The notes under the pieces: generated by a model
Told to the model about the DNA's origin: nothing
Seen by the model: only the letters and a program-made list of their open reading frames with translations
Database searches by the model: none
Shown here: positions 1 through 8,665 of the stretch, piece after piece
How the letters are laid out: the number at the start of each line of letters is the position of its first letter
Numbering within the stretch: the first letter of the stretch is position 1
Translations under genes and position numbers: made by a program
Source of the DNA: Shimia abyssi
GTDB taxonomy: Bacteria; Pseudomonadota; Alphaproteobacteria; Rhodobacterales; Rhodobacteraceae
NCBI RefSeq assembly: GCF_003014475.1
Contig: NZ_PYGJ01000012.1
Location: 1 to 64,000 of the forward strand
DNA length: 64,000 nt
Direction of reading: 5' to 3'

Positions 1-80
1 CTTTTTCATGTCCCACTCCTCAGTGGTCACGATGAGCCAGAAACTCTCCCTTATCAAACCGCCCTATTTGGACCCATAAG

Positions 81-102
81 CGCTGACGTCAGACAGTCAG
101 CG
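81..102. repeat. Short perfect inverted repeat at the edge of a gene fragment
   Basis: The arms CGCTGAC and GTCAGCG are perfectly complementary and are separated by 8 bases. The hairpin sits exactly where the open frame of the transglutaminase fragment begins, and no run of T follows it. It may mark a rearrangement junction or the end of an element outside the window. This is seen in the sequence; its role is unknown. Confidence 0.4.
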
Positions 103-317
103 CCTATGCGCCGGATGTCGTGCCACAGGATTTTCATGCTGTGACAGAGGTCTATCTTGAAGGGCGGTGGCATTTGATTGATCTGACGGGCATGGCGCGT
201 GTGCCGGAAATTGTACGGATCGGTGTCGGCCGGGATGCTGCCGATGTTTCGTTTATGACATCATACGGCTCTATGGAGCTTATAAATCAGTCAGTTCAGG
301 TGTCCCGCCTGGAATGA
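87..317 (+). pseudogene. C-terminal fragment of a transglutaminase-like protein
   Basis: The frame is open from just after a TGA at 84-86 and ends at 317. The fragment has DFHAVTEVYLEGRW followed by LIDLTGMA, which match the catalytic His and Asp regions of bacterial transglutaminase-like (COG1305) proteins. The RIGVGRDAADVSF stretch is also typical of the C-terminal half of that family. The N-terminal half with the catalytic Cys is missing: the sequence upstream (1-86) does not continue the family in any frame I could follow. A GTG at 120 could initiate only a 65-residue peptide. It lies 57 bases before the Anbu operon, which has its own intact transglutaminase gene. I read it as a decayed gene truncated by rearrangement, although a break in the window's left flank cannot be excluded. 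Confidence 0.6.
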
Positions 318-374
318 ATGGCACCATGGGGCAGGCAGTATTGCAACTCTGAGAGTATCCTCTACCATGTCTGA

Positions 375-1802
375 ATGACTTCAGAACGACGTTACTTTGA
401 TGAGATGCTTTTGAGTTCTGATGACGTACGCGCGCCGTATGCTGAATATCAAAAGTGGTTTGCAAATGAAGACCCGACACGTCTTTCCAAGAAATCCAAA
501 GAAGCCGAGGCGTTCTTTCGGCGAACGGGGATCACGTTTAATGTGTACGGCCAGGCTGCCGCTCAGGAACGGCTGATCCCGTTTGATTTGATTCCGCGCA
601 TTATCGCGAACCGGGAATGGACCAGGTTGTCCAAGGGGATCGAGCAACGTGTCAGCGCGATAAATGCGTTTTTGCATGATATCTATCATCGGCAGGAAAT
701 CCTGCGCGCCGGTGTTGTCCCGGTCGAACTGATTTCACGCAACGAGGCGTTTTTGCCGCAGATGATCGGTGTCACGCCGCCGGGCAATGTTTATACGCAT
801 ATTGTCGGGACCGATATTGTCCGTACCGGCGAAGATGATTTCTTTGTGCTGGAAGACAATGCGCGCACGCCGTCAGGCGTGTCGTATATGCTCGAAAACC
901 GCGAAACGATGCTGCAAATGTTTCCGGAGCTGTTCAGCCAGATCAAGGTGCAGCCGGTCAGTGACTATCCCAAGAACCTTGGGCGCTCGCTTGCTGCTTG
1001 CCCGCCGGACCATTGCAGCGGAAAACCGACCGTGGCGATCCTGACACCCGGAATTCACAACTCGGCGTATTTTGAGCATTCATTTCTAGCCGATCAGATG
1101 GGGGTTGAGCTGGTTGAGGGACATGATTTGCGAGTGGTCGATGGTCATATCGCAATGCGCACGACCGAAGGATATAAAGTCATCGATGTGCTCTATCGCA
1201 GGGTGGATGACGACTATCTCGATCCGCTGAACTTTAACCCGGAATCCATGTTGGGCGTGCCGGGCATTATGGATGTCTATCGCGCCGGGAACATCACGAT
1301 TGCCAATGCGCCCGGAACCGGGATTGCAGACGACAAGGCGATTTATTCGTATATGCCCGATATCGTTGAGTTTTATACCGGCGAGAAGGCGATCCTGAAG
1401 AATGTTCAGACATGGCGGTGTTCGGAGCCTGACTCTCTCGCCTATGTTCTGGATCATCTGGCGGAGCTGGTGGTCAAGGAAGTGCATGGATCGGGCGGTT
1501 ACGGAATGCTTGTCGGACCAGCGGCCAGCCAAAAAGAGTTGGCAAGCTTTGCGGCCAAGTTAAGAAAGAACCCGTCAAACTATATTGCCCAGCCGACCCT
1601 GTCGTTATCAACGGTGCCGATTTTTGCCAAAAAGGGTCTTGCGCCGCGGCATGTTGATTTGCGGCCCTTTGTGCTTGTGTCGCCAAAAGGCATCAACATC
1701 ACGCCCGGCGGGTTGACCCGCGTGGCATTGAAGGCCGGATCGCTGGTTGTCAATTCAAGCCAGGGCGGCGGCACCAAAGATACCTGGGTACTGGAGGACT
1801 AG
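375..1802 (+). CDS. Circularly permuted ATP-grasp protein of the Anbu operon
   Basis: This 475-residue protein matches the circularly permuted ATP-grasp type 2 family (DUF404/DUF407, COG2308) over its whole length. Visible hallmarks are the N-terminal region around DEMLLSSDDVRAPY, the central block FFVLEDNARTPSGVSYM (about 155-171), and the glycine-rich nucleotide loop KEVHGSGGYGMLVGP near residue 367. The family is thought to ligate amino acids or make peptide-like products in an ATP-dependent way, but the substrate is unknown. It is the first gene of a four-gene operon (ATP-grasp, alpha-E, transglutaminase, Anbu) conserved in many proteobacteria. The next gene starts 4 bases after its stop. 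Start ATG at 375 is chosen because family members begin close to the YFDEML segment. Confidence 0.9.
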   Translation: MTSERRYFDEMLLSSDDVRAPYAEYQKWFANEDPTRLSKKSKEAEAFFRRTGITFNVYGQAAAQERLIPFDLIPRIIANREWTRLSKGIEQRVSAINAFLHDIYHRQEILRAGVVPVELISRNEAFLPQMIGVTPPGNVYTHIVGTDIVRTGEDDFFVLEDNARTPSGVSYMLENRETMLQMFPELFSQIKVQPVSDYPKNLGRSLAACPPDHCSGKPTVAILTPGIHNSAYFEHSFLADQMGVELVEGHDLRVVDGHIAMRTTEGYKVIDVLYRRVDDDYLDPLNFNPESMLGVPGIMDVYRAGNITIANAPGTGIADDKAIYSYMPDIVEFYTGEKAILKNVQTWRCSEPDSLAYVLDHLAELVVKEVHGSGGYGMLVGPAASQKELASFAAKLRKNPSNYIAQPTLSLSTVPIFAKKGLAPRHVDLRPFVLVSPKGINITPGGLTRVALKAGSLVVNSSQGGGTKDTWVLED

Positions 1803-1806
1803 CGCG

Positions 1807-2748
1807 ATGCTCGGAAAAACCGCTGGTGGTCTCTATTGGATGTTTCGGTTTCTGGAACGCAGCGAAAACACGGCGCGTCTTGTGGAGGCGGGGTTTCGCA
1901 TTGCGCTGACACGGTCAAAAGATCCGGCGTCGGAATGGAAATCGGTTGTGACCACCGCCGGTGTGCGCAACAGCTATGATGCAAAATACGACAGTTATCT
2001 GGCCGCGAATGTGGTGGACTTTCTGCTGCGGGACACCACGAACCCGTCCAGCGTTATCTCGGCCATTGGGCAAGCCCGGACCAATGCCCGTATGGTTCGA
2101 ACGGCCCTGACCACCGAAGTTTGGGAGGCCGTTAACGAAAGTTGGATGGGACTGAAGGAAACGCTGAAGAAACCCGTCAGGGAAACTGAGTTACCTGCGA
2201 TCCTGGGCGAGATACGCCGACATAACGCGCTGGTGCGCGGCGCAATGCAAGGCACGATGCTGCGCAATGATATCTATGACTTTACCCGGATTGGCATGGT
2301 GTTGGAGCGGGCAGACAACACGGCCCGGATCATCGACGTGAAATACTATACGTTGCTGCCGACCGCCAGTTTCGTAGGGTCTGCGCTGGACAATGTGCAA
2401 TGGGAAACCATTTTGCGGTCTGTGTCGGCGCATCGCTCTTTTCGCTGGCTCAATGGCGATGAGATGACGCCGGCGGCGGTTGCCGAATTTCTTATTCTTG
2501 ACAGTCGCTTCCCGCGCTCGCTGTCGTTTTGCAGTCGCATTCTAGAAGAGAACTTAAGCTATCTGGCCAAGGATTACGGCATCCGCATGCCCTGTCATGA
2601 TCTGATTGATGCGCAACGTGACAGGCTGCGCCAGCAGACGATCAGCACTATCTTTGACGAAGGGCTGCACGAGTTCATCACAACGTTTATCCGCGACAAC
2701 AACGCCATCGGGCGGCAGATCGAAGAAGACTATAGGTTCATTGGATAG
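1807..2748 (+). CDS. Alpha-E domain protein of the Anbu operon
   Basis: This 313-residue, largely helical protein begins MLGKTAGGLYWMFRFLERSE, the classic N-terminus of alpha-E (DUF403, COG2307) proteins. The open frame extends upstream to 1747, but that would overlap the ATP-grasp gene by 56 bases, and the family start is the ATG at 1807. Typical internal blocks include ENTARLVEAGFRIAL and a C-terminal helix ending IEEDYRFIG. The family is always found beside the permuted ATP-grasp protein, and sometimes fused to it, and is presumed to be its partner. Biochemical function is not established. The transglutaminase gene follows after 12 bases. Confidence 0.9.
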   Translation: MLGKTAGGLYWMFRFLERSENTARLVEAGFRIALTRSKDPASEWKSVVTTAGVRNSYDAKYDSYLAANVVDFLLRDTTNPSSVISAIGQARTNARMVRTALTTEVWEAVNESWMGLKETLKKPVRETELPAILGEIRRHNALVRGAMQGTMLRNDIYDFTRIGMVLERADNTARIIDVKYYTLLPTASFVGSALDNVQWETILRSVSAHRSFRWLNGDEMTPAAVAEFLILDSRFPRSLSFCSRILEENLSYLAKDYGIRMPCHDLIDAQRDRLRQQTISTIFDEGLHEFITTFIRDNNAIGRQIEEDYRFIG

Positions 2749-2760
2749 GCAATTGGCACC

Positions 2761-3558
2761 ATGAAGCTGAAAATCACACATACCACAAGCTACTCCTATG
2801 ACGCCCCGGTCACCTATGGCCTGCAACAGGTCAGGTTGACCCCGACCACCAACAAGAGCCAAACGGTTCTGGACTGGAATGTTGAAATTTCGGGTGGGGC
2901 AAAGGAGCTTTCTTTTCAGGATCAACACCAAAACCAGACTTTGCTGGTTCAGGCCGAACCTGGTGCAACGGAGGTCAGTGTTCAGGTCTCTGGCATGGTT
3001 GAGACACATTCATCTGACGGAATTTTCGGCAAGGTCTACGGCGGCGCCCCGCTTTGGCACTTTACTCAAAGCACCTCGCGCACAACTGCGGGAAAGGGTA
3101 TTCGAAATCTGGCCAGAAAAATCCGTAAAGATGTCGATCCCTTGAGCGATTTGCACGACCTGTCAAAGGCCATTCTGATGGCCGTTCCCTATAGCGAAGC
3201 TGATACGGTGGCAGGGACCAGCGCAGAAGAGGCGCTCGCTGCCGGGGGAGGCGTGTGTCAGGATCACGCGCAAATCTTCATCTCGGCGGCGCGTAGCGCG
3301 GGTGTTCCTGCGCGGTATGTCAGCGGATACCTGATGATGAACGACCGGATAGAGCAAGAGGCCAGCCATGCATGGGCGGAGGCGCATATCGATGGGCTTG
3401 GATGGGTTGGTTTTGACGTCTCGAACGGCATTTCCCCGGATGAACGCTATGTCAGGATCGCAACTGGCCTCGATTCACGTGACGCAGCTCCCATAACCGG
3501 GGTCCGCCTAGGGGCTTCTGCTGAATCGATGATTGTGTCGCTGCAGATTCAGCAATAA
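2761..3558 (+). CDS. Transglutaminase-like cysteine peptidase of the Anbu operon
   Basis: This 265-residue protein has the N-terminal beta domain (MKLKITHTTSYSYDAPV) and core of bacterial transglutaminase-like proteins (COG1305). The catalytic triad is visible: Cys in GGGVCQDHAQIFISAARS near residue 165, His in EASHAWAEAHI near 203, and Asp in GWVGFDVSNG near 218. Family members are probably peptidases or amide-forming enzymes. There is no signal peptide, so it is likely cytoplasmic like its operon partners. It is the third gene of the Anbu operon, and the Anbu gene starts 48 bases downstream. Unlike the fragment at 87-317, this copy is complete. Confidence 0.9.
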   Translation: MKLKITHTTSYSYDAPVTYGLQQVRLTPTTNKSQTVLDWNVEISGGAKELSFQDQHQNQTLLVQAEPGATEVSVQVSGMVETHSSDGIFGKVYGGAPLWHFTQSTSRTTAGKGIRNLARKIRKDVDPLSDLHDLSKAILMAVPYSEADTVAGTSAEEALAAGGGVCQDHAQIFISAARSAGVPARYVSGYLMMNDRIEQEASHAWAEAHIDGLGWVGFDVSNGISPDERYVRIATGLDSRDAAPITGVRLGASAESMIVSLQIQQ

Positions 3559-3606
3559 GAACTGCGCAATCACTTCACGGTTTATTATTCCTACTGGACA
3601 AAGACA

Positions 3607-4341
3607 ATGACTTACTGCGTTGGCCTTCGCTTGAACAAGGGCTTGGTCTTTATGTCGGATACGCGCACGAATGCGGGCGTCGACAATTTCTCTGTTACAA
3701 AGAAGATGTTCACATGGAATGTTCCGGGCGAGCGGGTCATCACACTGATGACCGCGGGAAATCTTGCAACCACGCAGGCCCTTGTCAGCCTTTTGGACGA
3801 GCGATCCAAAGTTGTCGCTGAACGCAACCCGACGCTGCTTGAGTTGCCGACGATGTTCGAGATTGCGCGCCTTGTCGGGTCGACCCTGAAAGAGGTGATC
3901 AGCGACAGCAGGCCGGATGGTCTGGAAGCATCATCGAGTTTCAAGGCATCCGTCATTCTGGGCGGTCAGGTCAAAGGCGGCGGGGCGACGATGTTCATGA
4001 TTTATCCGGAAGGCAACTTTATCGAAATCACCGATGACAACCCTTTCTTCCAGATTGGTGAAGCCAAATACGGCAAACCGATCCTTGTGCGGGCCTATGA
4101 CCCTGAAATGAGTTTTGAAGACACTATCAAACTGCTGCTCGTCTCGTTCGATTCAACGATCAAAGCAAACTTGTCCGTTGGGCTACCACTTGATCTTCAG
4201 GTCTATGCGAAAGACAGCTTTGAAGTAATCGAGAGGCCCCGAATTGAGTCAGGTGATAAGTATTATCAGGCCGTTTCTTCCGGCTGGGGTGATGCACTTC
4301 GCAATGCCCTCGCGCAGTTGCCGGGTTACGAACTAAAATAG
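3607..4341 (+). CDS. Anbu, proteasome-type bacterial protease
   Basis: This 244-residue protein belongs to the ancestral beta-subunit (Anbu, COG3484) branch of Ntn hydrolases. It begins MTYCVGLRL, so removal of Met1 exposes Thr1, the nucleophile of this fold. The supporting acidic and lysine residues are seen in FMSDTRTNAGVDN and SVTKKMF. The length is that of the family, and there is no propeptide. Anbu proteins assemble into open-ring or helical oligomers in studied species, and their substrates are not settled. The gene closes an operon with ATP-grasp, alpha-E and transglutaminase genes, suggesting a pathway that makes and trims peptide-like molecules. Downstream, 133 bases of apparently non-coding DNA lead to an IS remnant. 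Confidence 0.92.
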   Translation: MTYCVGLRLNKGLVFMSDTRTNAGVDNFSVTKKMFTWNVPGERVITLMTAGNLATTQALVSLLDERSKVVAERNPTLLELPTMFEIARLVGSTLKEVISDSRPDGLEASSSFKASVILGGQVKGGGATMFMIYPEGNFIEITDDNPFFQIGEAKYGKPILVRAYDPEMSFEDTIKLLLVSFDSTIKANLSVGLPLDLQVYAKDSFEVIERPRIESGDKYYQAVSSGWGDALRNALAQLPGYELK

Positions 4342-4474
4342 GCTCTGGTCGGGCAGAGTGGTCGCCTCAGATTGGGCTTCATTCAAAGGTGAAATATCTT
4401 TGATCGAGCCGCATTCTCGACAGATGTAGATAGTTCGTTTCAAAATGAATTCACTCTGAGAGGCGTCAATTGGG

Positions 4475-5290
4475 TGATTTCAGAGGAAACTCGGTTGTGA
4501 AGGGTAGGGTGGCGATCTAGCTTCTGTATATGACAAAACACTCCCTTTTTCGCTCTTTCAAAACCAGTCTGGAAATCATCCGTCTGCGGTGATGATGTAT
4601 GTCCGATTTCCACCATCGCTTAGAAACGTGGAAGATCTACTGGACGAACGGGGTATCGGTGTCAGCCACGAAACTACCAGGTTTTGGTAGAACAGATTTG
4701 GGCCACTGTTCGCGGCAGAGCCTCGTAAAAAACGGGTCAGTCGGATGCGATGTTACTCGAGCTGGCGTTGGCACCTCGACGAGGTTTTCGTGAAAATCAA
4801 CGGTGAACGATACTACCTTTGGCGCGCGATGGATCACGAAAGGGGGGGTGTTGGAAAGCTATGTAACGAAGCGCCGAGATAAGGTTGCCGCCACTAAATA
4901 TATGAAGAAACCGATGAAAAGGTACGGCAAGCCGGCGGCGTTCGTCACTGACAAATTGCGTTCTTATGGCGCGGTAATGAAAGTCATCGGGCATGCGTAG
5001 AAGCAGGAAACCGGACGTTGGAAGAACAATCGAGTTGAGAATTCTCACTTACCTTTTCGAAGGCGAGAACGAGCCATGCAACGGTTTCGTCGCATGTGAA
5101 GTTTGCAGAAATTTGTTTCCGTCCATGCATCCGTTTTCAATCACTTCAACCGGGAGCGCGGCCTTTCCCAAAGAGACCATTTCAGGCAGAATCGAACCGC
5201 CGCGCTTGCCGAGTGGCGTGTTCTTTGCTCGGCATAAAGGACAGCCATACTGGCCAAGTAGAGACTGGTTCGAATTGGTCTGACACCACC
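4475..5290 (+). mobile_element. Degenerate IS6-type insertion sequence
   Basis: The segment aligns by eye along its length with the IS copies at 20282 and 29811. It has a left part AGGAAACTCGGTTGTGAAGG, an inner GGCGATCTAGCTTC, and a right end GAATTGGTCTGACACCACC. The transposase is broken by several frameshifts. Pieces of the reading frame are recognisable, such as VEDLLDERGIGVSHETT in shifted frames, WRWHLDEVFVKINGERYYLW, and VTDKLRSYGAVMKVIG, which still carries the middle catalytic Asp. The left terminal repeat is eroded, leaving TTTCAGAGGAAAC where CTGTCAGAAGAAAC is expected. It lies in the same orientation as the other three copies. It is non-functional and older than the pair at 20282/29811, because it lacks their shared 2-base loss. 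Confidence 0.85.
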
Positions 5291-5472
5291 GCCACCGACC
5301 CCGACCCCGGTCTCGAATTCCCCTGCAGAATTGATTGCGATTAGTGGCGTGATTTCCGTCGGTTGCGGGGTTGCGTTTTGAACTGAGACGCACCGTGGCG
5401 CTGCATTTCCGTGACTATTCTTGAAAGTCTCAGAGACCCAGTTTCGCCGGTGGGGTTTGGGGCAGGTTTCCC

Positions 5473-6287
5473 GGTTCTGTCAGACAAAACTGGCTTGAGA
5501 CGGGCAGGGCGGTTTCGTAGCTTCGTCGGATGGCCAAACCTGATCCATTCCGCTATTTCAAAACGAGCCGTGAGATAATCCGCCTGGCAGTGATGCTGTA
5601 CGTGCGGTTTCCATTATCGCTCCGCAATGTGGAAGATCTGCTGCATGAGCGCGGCATCGATGTGAGCCATGAAGCTGTTAGATTTTGGTGGCATCGGTTC
5701 GGTCCGATGTTCGCGTCCGAGATCAGAAAACGGCGGATTGCGGGCATGAAATCCAGCAAGTGGCGCTGGCATCTGGACGAGGTGTTCGTGAAAATCAACG
5801 GCGAGCGGCATTATCCATGGCGGGCTGTCGATCATGAGGGTGAAGCCCTGGAAAGCTTCGTTACAAAGACACGCGACAAGAAAGCCGCATTGAAATTCTT
5901 AAAGAAAGCAATGCGTAAGCATGGCAGTCCTGACGTGGTCGTGGCGGACGGGCTGGCATCGTATGGCGCGGCTTTGAAGGAGATTGGCGCTGCAGGCAGA
6001 CAGGAAACCGGTCGCTGGTTGAACAACAGGGCCGAGAACTCACGTCTGCCGTTCCGACGACGAGAGCGTGCGATGCTGCGTTTCAGGCGTATGCGAAGTT
6101 TGCAGAAGTTCGCCTCCGTCCACGCTTCAGTCTACAATCACTTTAATCAGAAACGCAGCCTTTCAACGAGACCAAATTTCAAGCTCAACCGCGCCGCCGC
6201 TCTGGCTGAGTGGCGTGGTCTTGACGCGAGTTAATGGACAGTGTCACTGGCCCTTCAGAGACCAGTTCGAATTAGTCTGCCAGCACC
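5473..6287 (+). mobile_element. Complete IS6-type insertion sequence
   Basis: The 815-base element carries an intact transposase gene between imperfect terminal repeats. The left end is GGTTCTGTCAGACAAA, and the right end read on the complementary strand is GGTGCTGGCAGACTAA, with 13 of 16 positions matching. Eight bases either side (GGTTTCCC and CACGTTGC) do not match, so no target duplication remains. This is common where IS6 elements have recombined or formed cointegrates. It stands 182 bases after the degenerate copy; those intervening bases hold nothing I recognise. Confidence 0.85.
5530..6234 (+). CDS. IS6-family DDE transposase, intact
   Basis: This 234-residue transposase has the full IS6 architecture. 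An N-terminal helix-turn-helix region contains FPLSLRNVEDLLHERGIDVS (about 30-50), then the DDE core. The catalytic residues are visible as Asp in WRWHLDEVFVKI (near 82), Asp in VVVADGLASYG (near 140) and Glu in NNRAENSRLPFRR (near 170). Members move by replicative cointegrate formation and can mobilise DNA lying between two direct copies. This is the only uninterrupted transposase in the window, so it is the one candidate that could act in trans on the broken copies, though its terminal repeats differ somewhat from theirs. Confidence 0.92.
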   Translation: MAKPDPFRYFKTSREIIRLAVMLYVRFPLSLRNVEDLLHERGIDVSHEAVRFWWHRFGPMFASEIRKRRIAGMKSSKWRWHLDEVFVKINGERHYPWRAVDHEGEALESFVTKTRDKKAALKFLKKAMRKHGSPDVVVADGLASYGAALKEIGAAGRQETGRWLNNRAENSRLPFRRRERAMLRFRRMRSLQKFASVHASVYNHFNQKRSLSTRPNFKLNRAAALAEWRGLDAS

Positions 6288-6417
6288 CACGTTGCTGCAA
6301 TTTGCACTCTGGGCTCATACGGGACCTTAGCTGGATGATACCTGAAGGGCCGGTGAGCGGGACAAACCATCCCTTCGTTGTGTCAATACCAAGGTCTGCT
6401 TCAAGTCTAGCTTGGAG

Positions 6418-7818
6418 TCAGTCCGGGTTTGAGTGGGGTGTTCGTTGTTCGGTGGGCGCATTTCCAGCGATACGCCCCAAAGCCGCCGCGGCCAGCAGGC
6501 CGTTTCCGGATAGATACCCACTATCTCCACGACCGGACACACCGCAGGCAGCGCCGCCGCCAGCGAACAGATTGGGGATCGGCAAACCGTCGCGGGTGAT
6601 GACCCGCGCCGAGTTGCCAACACGCAAGCCCCCCTGTGTGTGAAACAGCGCGCCGGTTACTCGCACGCCGCAATAGGGTGGCGCAAGGCGGGTCTTTCCG
6701 AAGACGCGGCCAAAGCTATCCGTGCCAGCCGCTGGGAGACTGTCTATGGTTCCCCCGAGCGCGTCAGCAGGCAGGCCAAGGGCGACGGCCAGTTCGTCCA
6801 GCGAGTTGGCGGTTTTGATCACGCCCTGCGCTTCGGCGCGTTTGAAATCTTCGAACTGCCGCGCGATTTCGGCGATGCGCGCGTCAAAGATGGCAAAGGC
6901 CTCGCCGCCGGGTTGCGACAGCACGGCGCGGGCCGCCTCGGAATAGCCTTGCGCCTCGTTCCAGAAACGCTTTCCTGCGCGGTTCACTTGCACACCGCCT
7001 TCGGTAATCGTGGCCCAGGTGATGAGGATACCGTGGGGATGGGCCACGTTGCCATGGCCCTGATAGGCGCCCAGATGCTGGGTTGCCGCGCCAATCTGAT
7101 CGGCCCAAAGCACGGCCTCGCCTCGGTTGCCATCATGGCCAAACCAAAGGCCGCTTTCGATCTCAGGCATATGCTGGGCCACCAGCGCGCGGTTGCCGCC
7201 AAAGCCGTTGCAGGCAAGGATCAGGCGCTTGCAGCCGATGGTTTCCACCCCGCCATCGGGGCGTCGCGCAGCGATACCATGCACCAGGCCGCCAGTAAAA
7301 TATAGCGTCTCGGCACGGCGTCCGCAGATGATGTCGATGCTTGCACGCTCGGCGGCGCTGCGCAGTGCGTCGATCAGTTCGGCACCCGCGCGCGTTGGCA
7401 GCCCGTGCATGCGGCGGCTGGAATGGCCGGGATAATCAAAATCATCGACGACCGAGAAGGGCAGCCCATGCGTATCGGTGAGCCAGTCGATCACTTCGGC
7501 GGCATTCTGCGCCATGAGATCAACAAGCTCCTGATCGTTCTCGCCATGGGCCTTGGCCTGAATATCTGCTGCGAACTGCGCCGGGTTGTCGTCTATGCCG
7601 GCCGCCTGTTGCAGCTTCGTTCCTGCCGCTGGGATCAGCCCAGCCGAAAGCGCGGTGGAACCTGAAGGGACGGCATCGGCTTCAATCACCAAAACCTCTT
7701 GGCCAGCCTCCTTGGCCGAGAGCGCGGCAATCAGCCCACAGGCGCCCGCGCCAATAATCAAGAGCTCTACCTCAAGATCAAAGCTATCGGGGGGTGGTTT
7801 AACTGTCGGAGCCGTCAT
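6418..7818 (-). CDS. FAD-dependent oxidoreductase, fumarate reductase flavoprotein-like
   Basis: This protein of about 466 residues opens with a Rossmann FAD site, LIIGAGACGLIAALSA (about 18-33), preceded by a short leader. It ends with the C-terminal FAD contact block GDSGYLSGNGLLAAAALGR. Overall it resembles the fumarate reductase/succinate dehydrogenase flavoprotein and 3-ketosteroid dehydrogenase group, which add or remove hydrogens across a C-C bond next to a carbonyl. There is no signal peptide. Start ATG at 7818 is preferred because GGGG lies just upstream, although an ATG at 7830 is also possible. It is the last gene of the leftward cassette A operon and overlaps the lyase gene. The physiological role is presumably oxidation or reduction of a pathway intermediate; substrate unknown. 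Its end lies 130 bases from the IS at 6287. Confidence 0.82.
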   Translation of the reverse strand: MTAPTVKPPPDSFDLEVELLIIGAGACGLIAALSAKEAGQEVLVIEADAVPSGSTALSAGLIPAAGTKLQQAAGIDDNPAQFAADIQAKAHGENDQELVDLMAQNAAEVIDWLTDTHGLPFSVVDDFDYPGHSSRRMHGLPTRAGAELIDALRSAAERASIDIICGRRAETLYFTGGLVHGIAARRPDGGVETIGCKRLILACNGFGGNRALVAQHMPEIESGLWFGHDGNRGEAVLWADQIGAATQHLGAYQGHGNVAHPHGILITWATITEGGVQVNRAGKRFWNEAQGYSEAARAVLSQPGGEAFAIFDARIAEIARQFEDFKRAEAQGVIKTANSLDELAVALGLPADALGGTIDSLPAAGTDSFGRVFGKTRLAPPYCGVRVTGALFHTQGGLRVGNSARVITRDGLPIPNLFAGGGAACGVSGRGDSGYLSGNGLLAAAALGRIAGNAPTEQRTPHSNPD

Positions 7819-8665
7819 ACCGCGCCCCATTTTTTAACATTTCGTCGGTCCCGATCACGCCGTTAAGGCCGCCGAAATCAAACATCCGGTCGGCAAAGGG
7901 CTTGTTCGAGCCGTTGCCGGCCAGGCTCTGGTAATAGTCCTGCGCGGTGCGGGCCAGTGCACGGACAATGCCACCGGGAAAGATCACGATGGAAAACCCT
8001 AGGTTTTCAAGGTCATCCGCACCAGTGATCGGCGTGGCTCCGCCTTCAACCATATTAGCCAGAAGCGGCACGCGCTCCGCAAAGCGCGCTGCGATCTGTT
8101 CCAATTGCGCGCGGTTTTGTGGCGCCTCGATGAATAGCACATCTGCGCCTGCTTCAAGATAGGCCTCGGCGCGGTCTTCGGCGGCGGCAAAACCTTCGAC
8201 GGCAATCGCATCGGTGCGCGCAATGATCAGCGTTTCGTCCGAAGCCCGAGCATCGGCCATCGCGGAAATCTTGCCGACCATTTCCGGGGCCGGGATGAGC
8301 GATTTATCCGCCAGGTGCCCGCAGCGCTTCGGATAGGTCTGATCCTCCATCTGTAGCGCCGAGGCGCCGGCCCGCTCATAGAGCCGCATTGTACGCTGCG
8401 CGTTGAGTGCATTGCCAAAGCCTGTGTCGGCATCAATGATCACCGGCAGCGCGGTGCGATCGGCGATGAGCGTCATCGTATCGGCCATCTCGGAAGCCGT
8501 AGTAAGGCCAATGTCGGGCCGCCCCAACCGCGTGTAGGCCACGGCCGCACCGCTGAGGTAGAGCGCCTCAAACCCTGCCGCCTCGGCGAGTGATGCTGTC
8601 AGCCCGTCAAAAACTCCGGGCGCGACAACGATTTCCTTGTTCTGAAGACGTGTCCCGAGGCTCAT
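7799..8665 (-). CDS. Isocitrate lyase/PEP mutase superfamily lyase
   Basis: This 288-residue TIM-barrel protein contains VIIDADTGFGNALNAQRTMR (metal-binding Asp region, about 85-104), QMEDQTYPKRCGHL near 120, and IARTDAIAVEGF near 160. The KRCGH motif carries the catalytic Cys that marks C-C lyases (isocitrate, 2-methylisocitrate, 2,3-dimethylmalate lyases) rather than phosphonate mutases. Expected chemistry is Mg-dependent retro-aldol cleavage of a 2-hydroxy diacid to an oxo acid plus a carboxylic acid. Oxaloacetate decarboxylase-type activity also exists in this group. The start overlaps the upstream stop as ATGA, indicating translational coupling. Together with the LeuC/LeuD-like genes across the divergent promoter it could cleave a substituted malate. 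The exact substrate is not predictable from sequence. Confidence 0.85.
   Translation of the reverse strand: MSLGTRLQNKEIVVAPGVFDGLTASLAEAAGFEALYLSGAAVAYTRLGRPDIGLTTASEMADTMTLIADRTALPVIIDADTGFGNALNAQRTMRLYERAGASALQMEDQTYPKRCGHLADKSLIPAPEMVGKISAMADARASDETLIIARTDAIAVEGFAAAEDRAEAYLEAGADVLFIEAPQNRAQLEQIAARFAERVPLLANMVEGGATPITGADDLENLGFSIVIFPGGIVRALARTAQDYYQSLAGNGSNKPFADRMFDFGGLNGVIGTDEMLKNGARYDGSDS

Noticed and set aside
1-86. Possible end of another insertion sequence at the left edge
   Set aside because: A short open frame and a hairpin are visible but no transposase motif or terminal repeat could be recognised.
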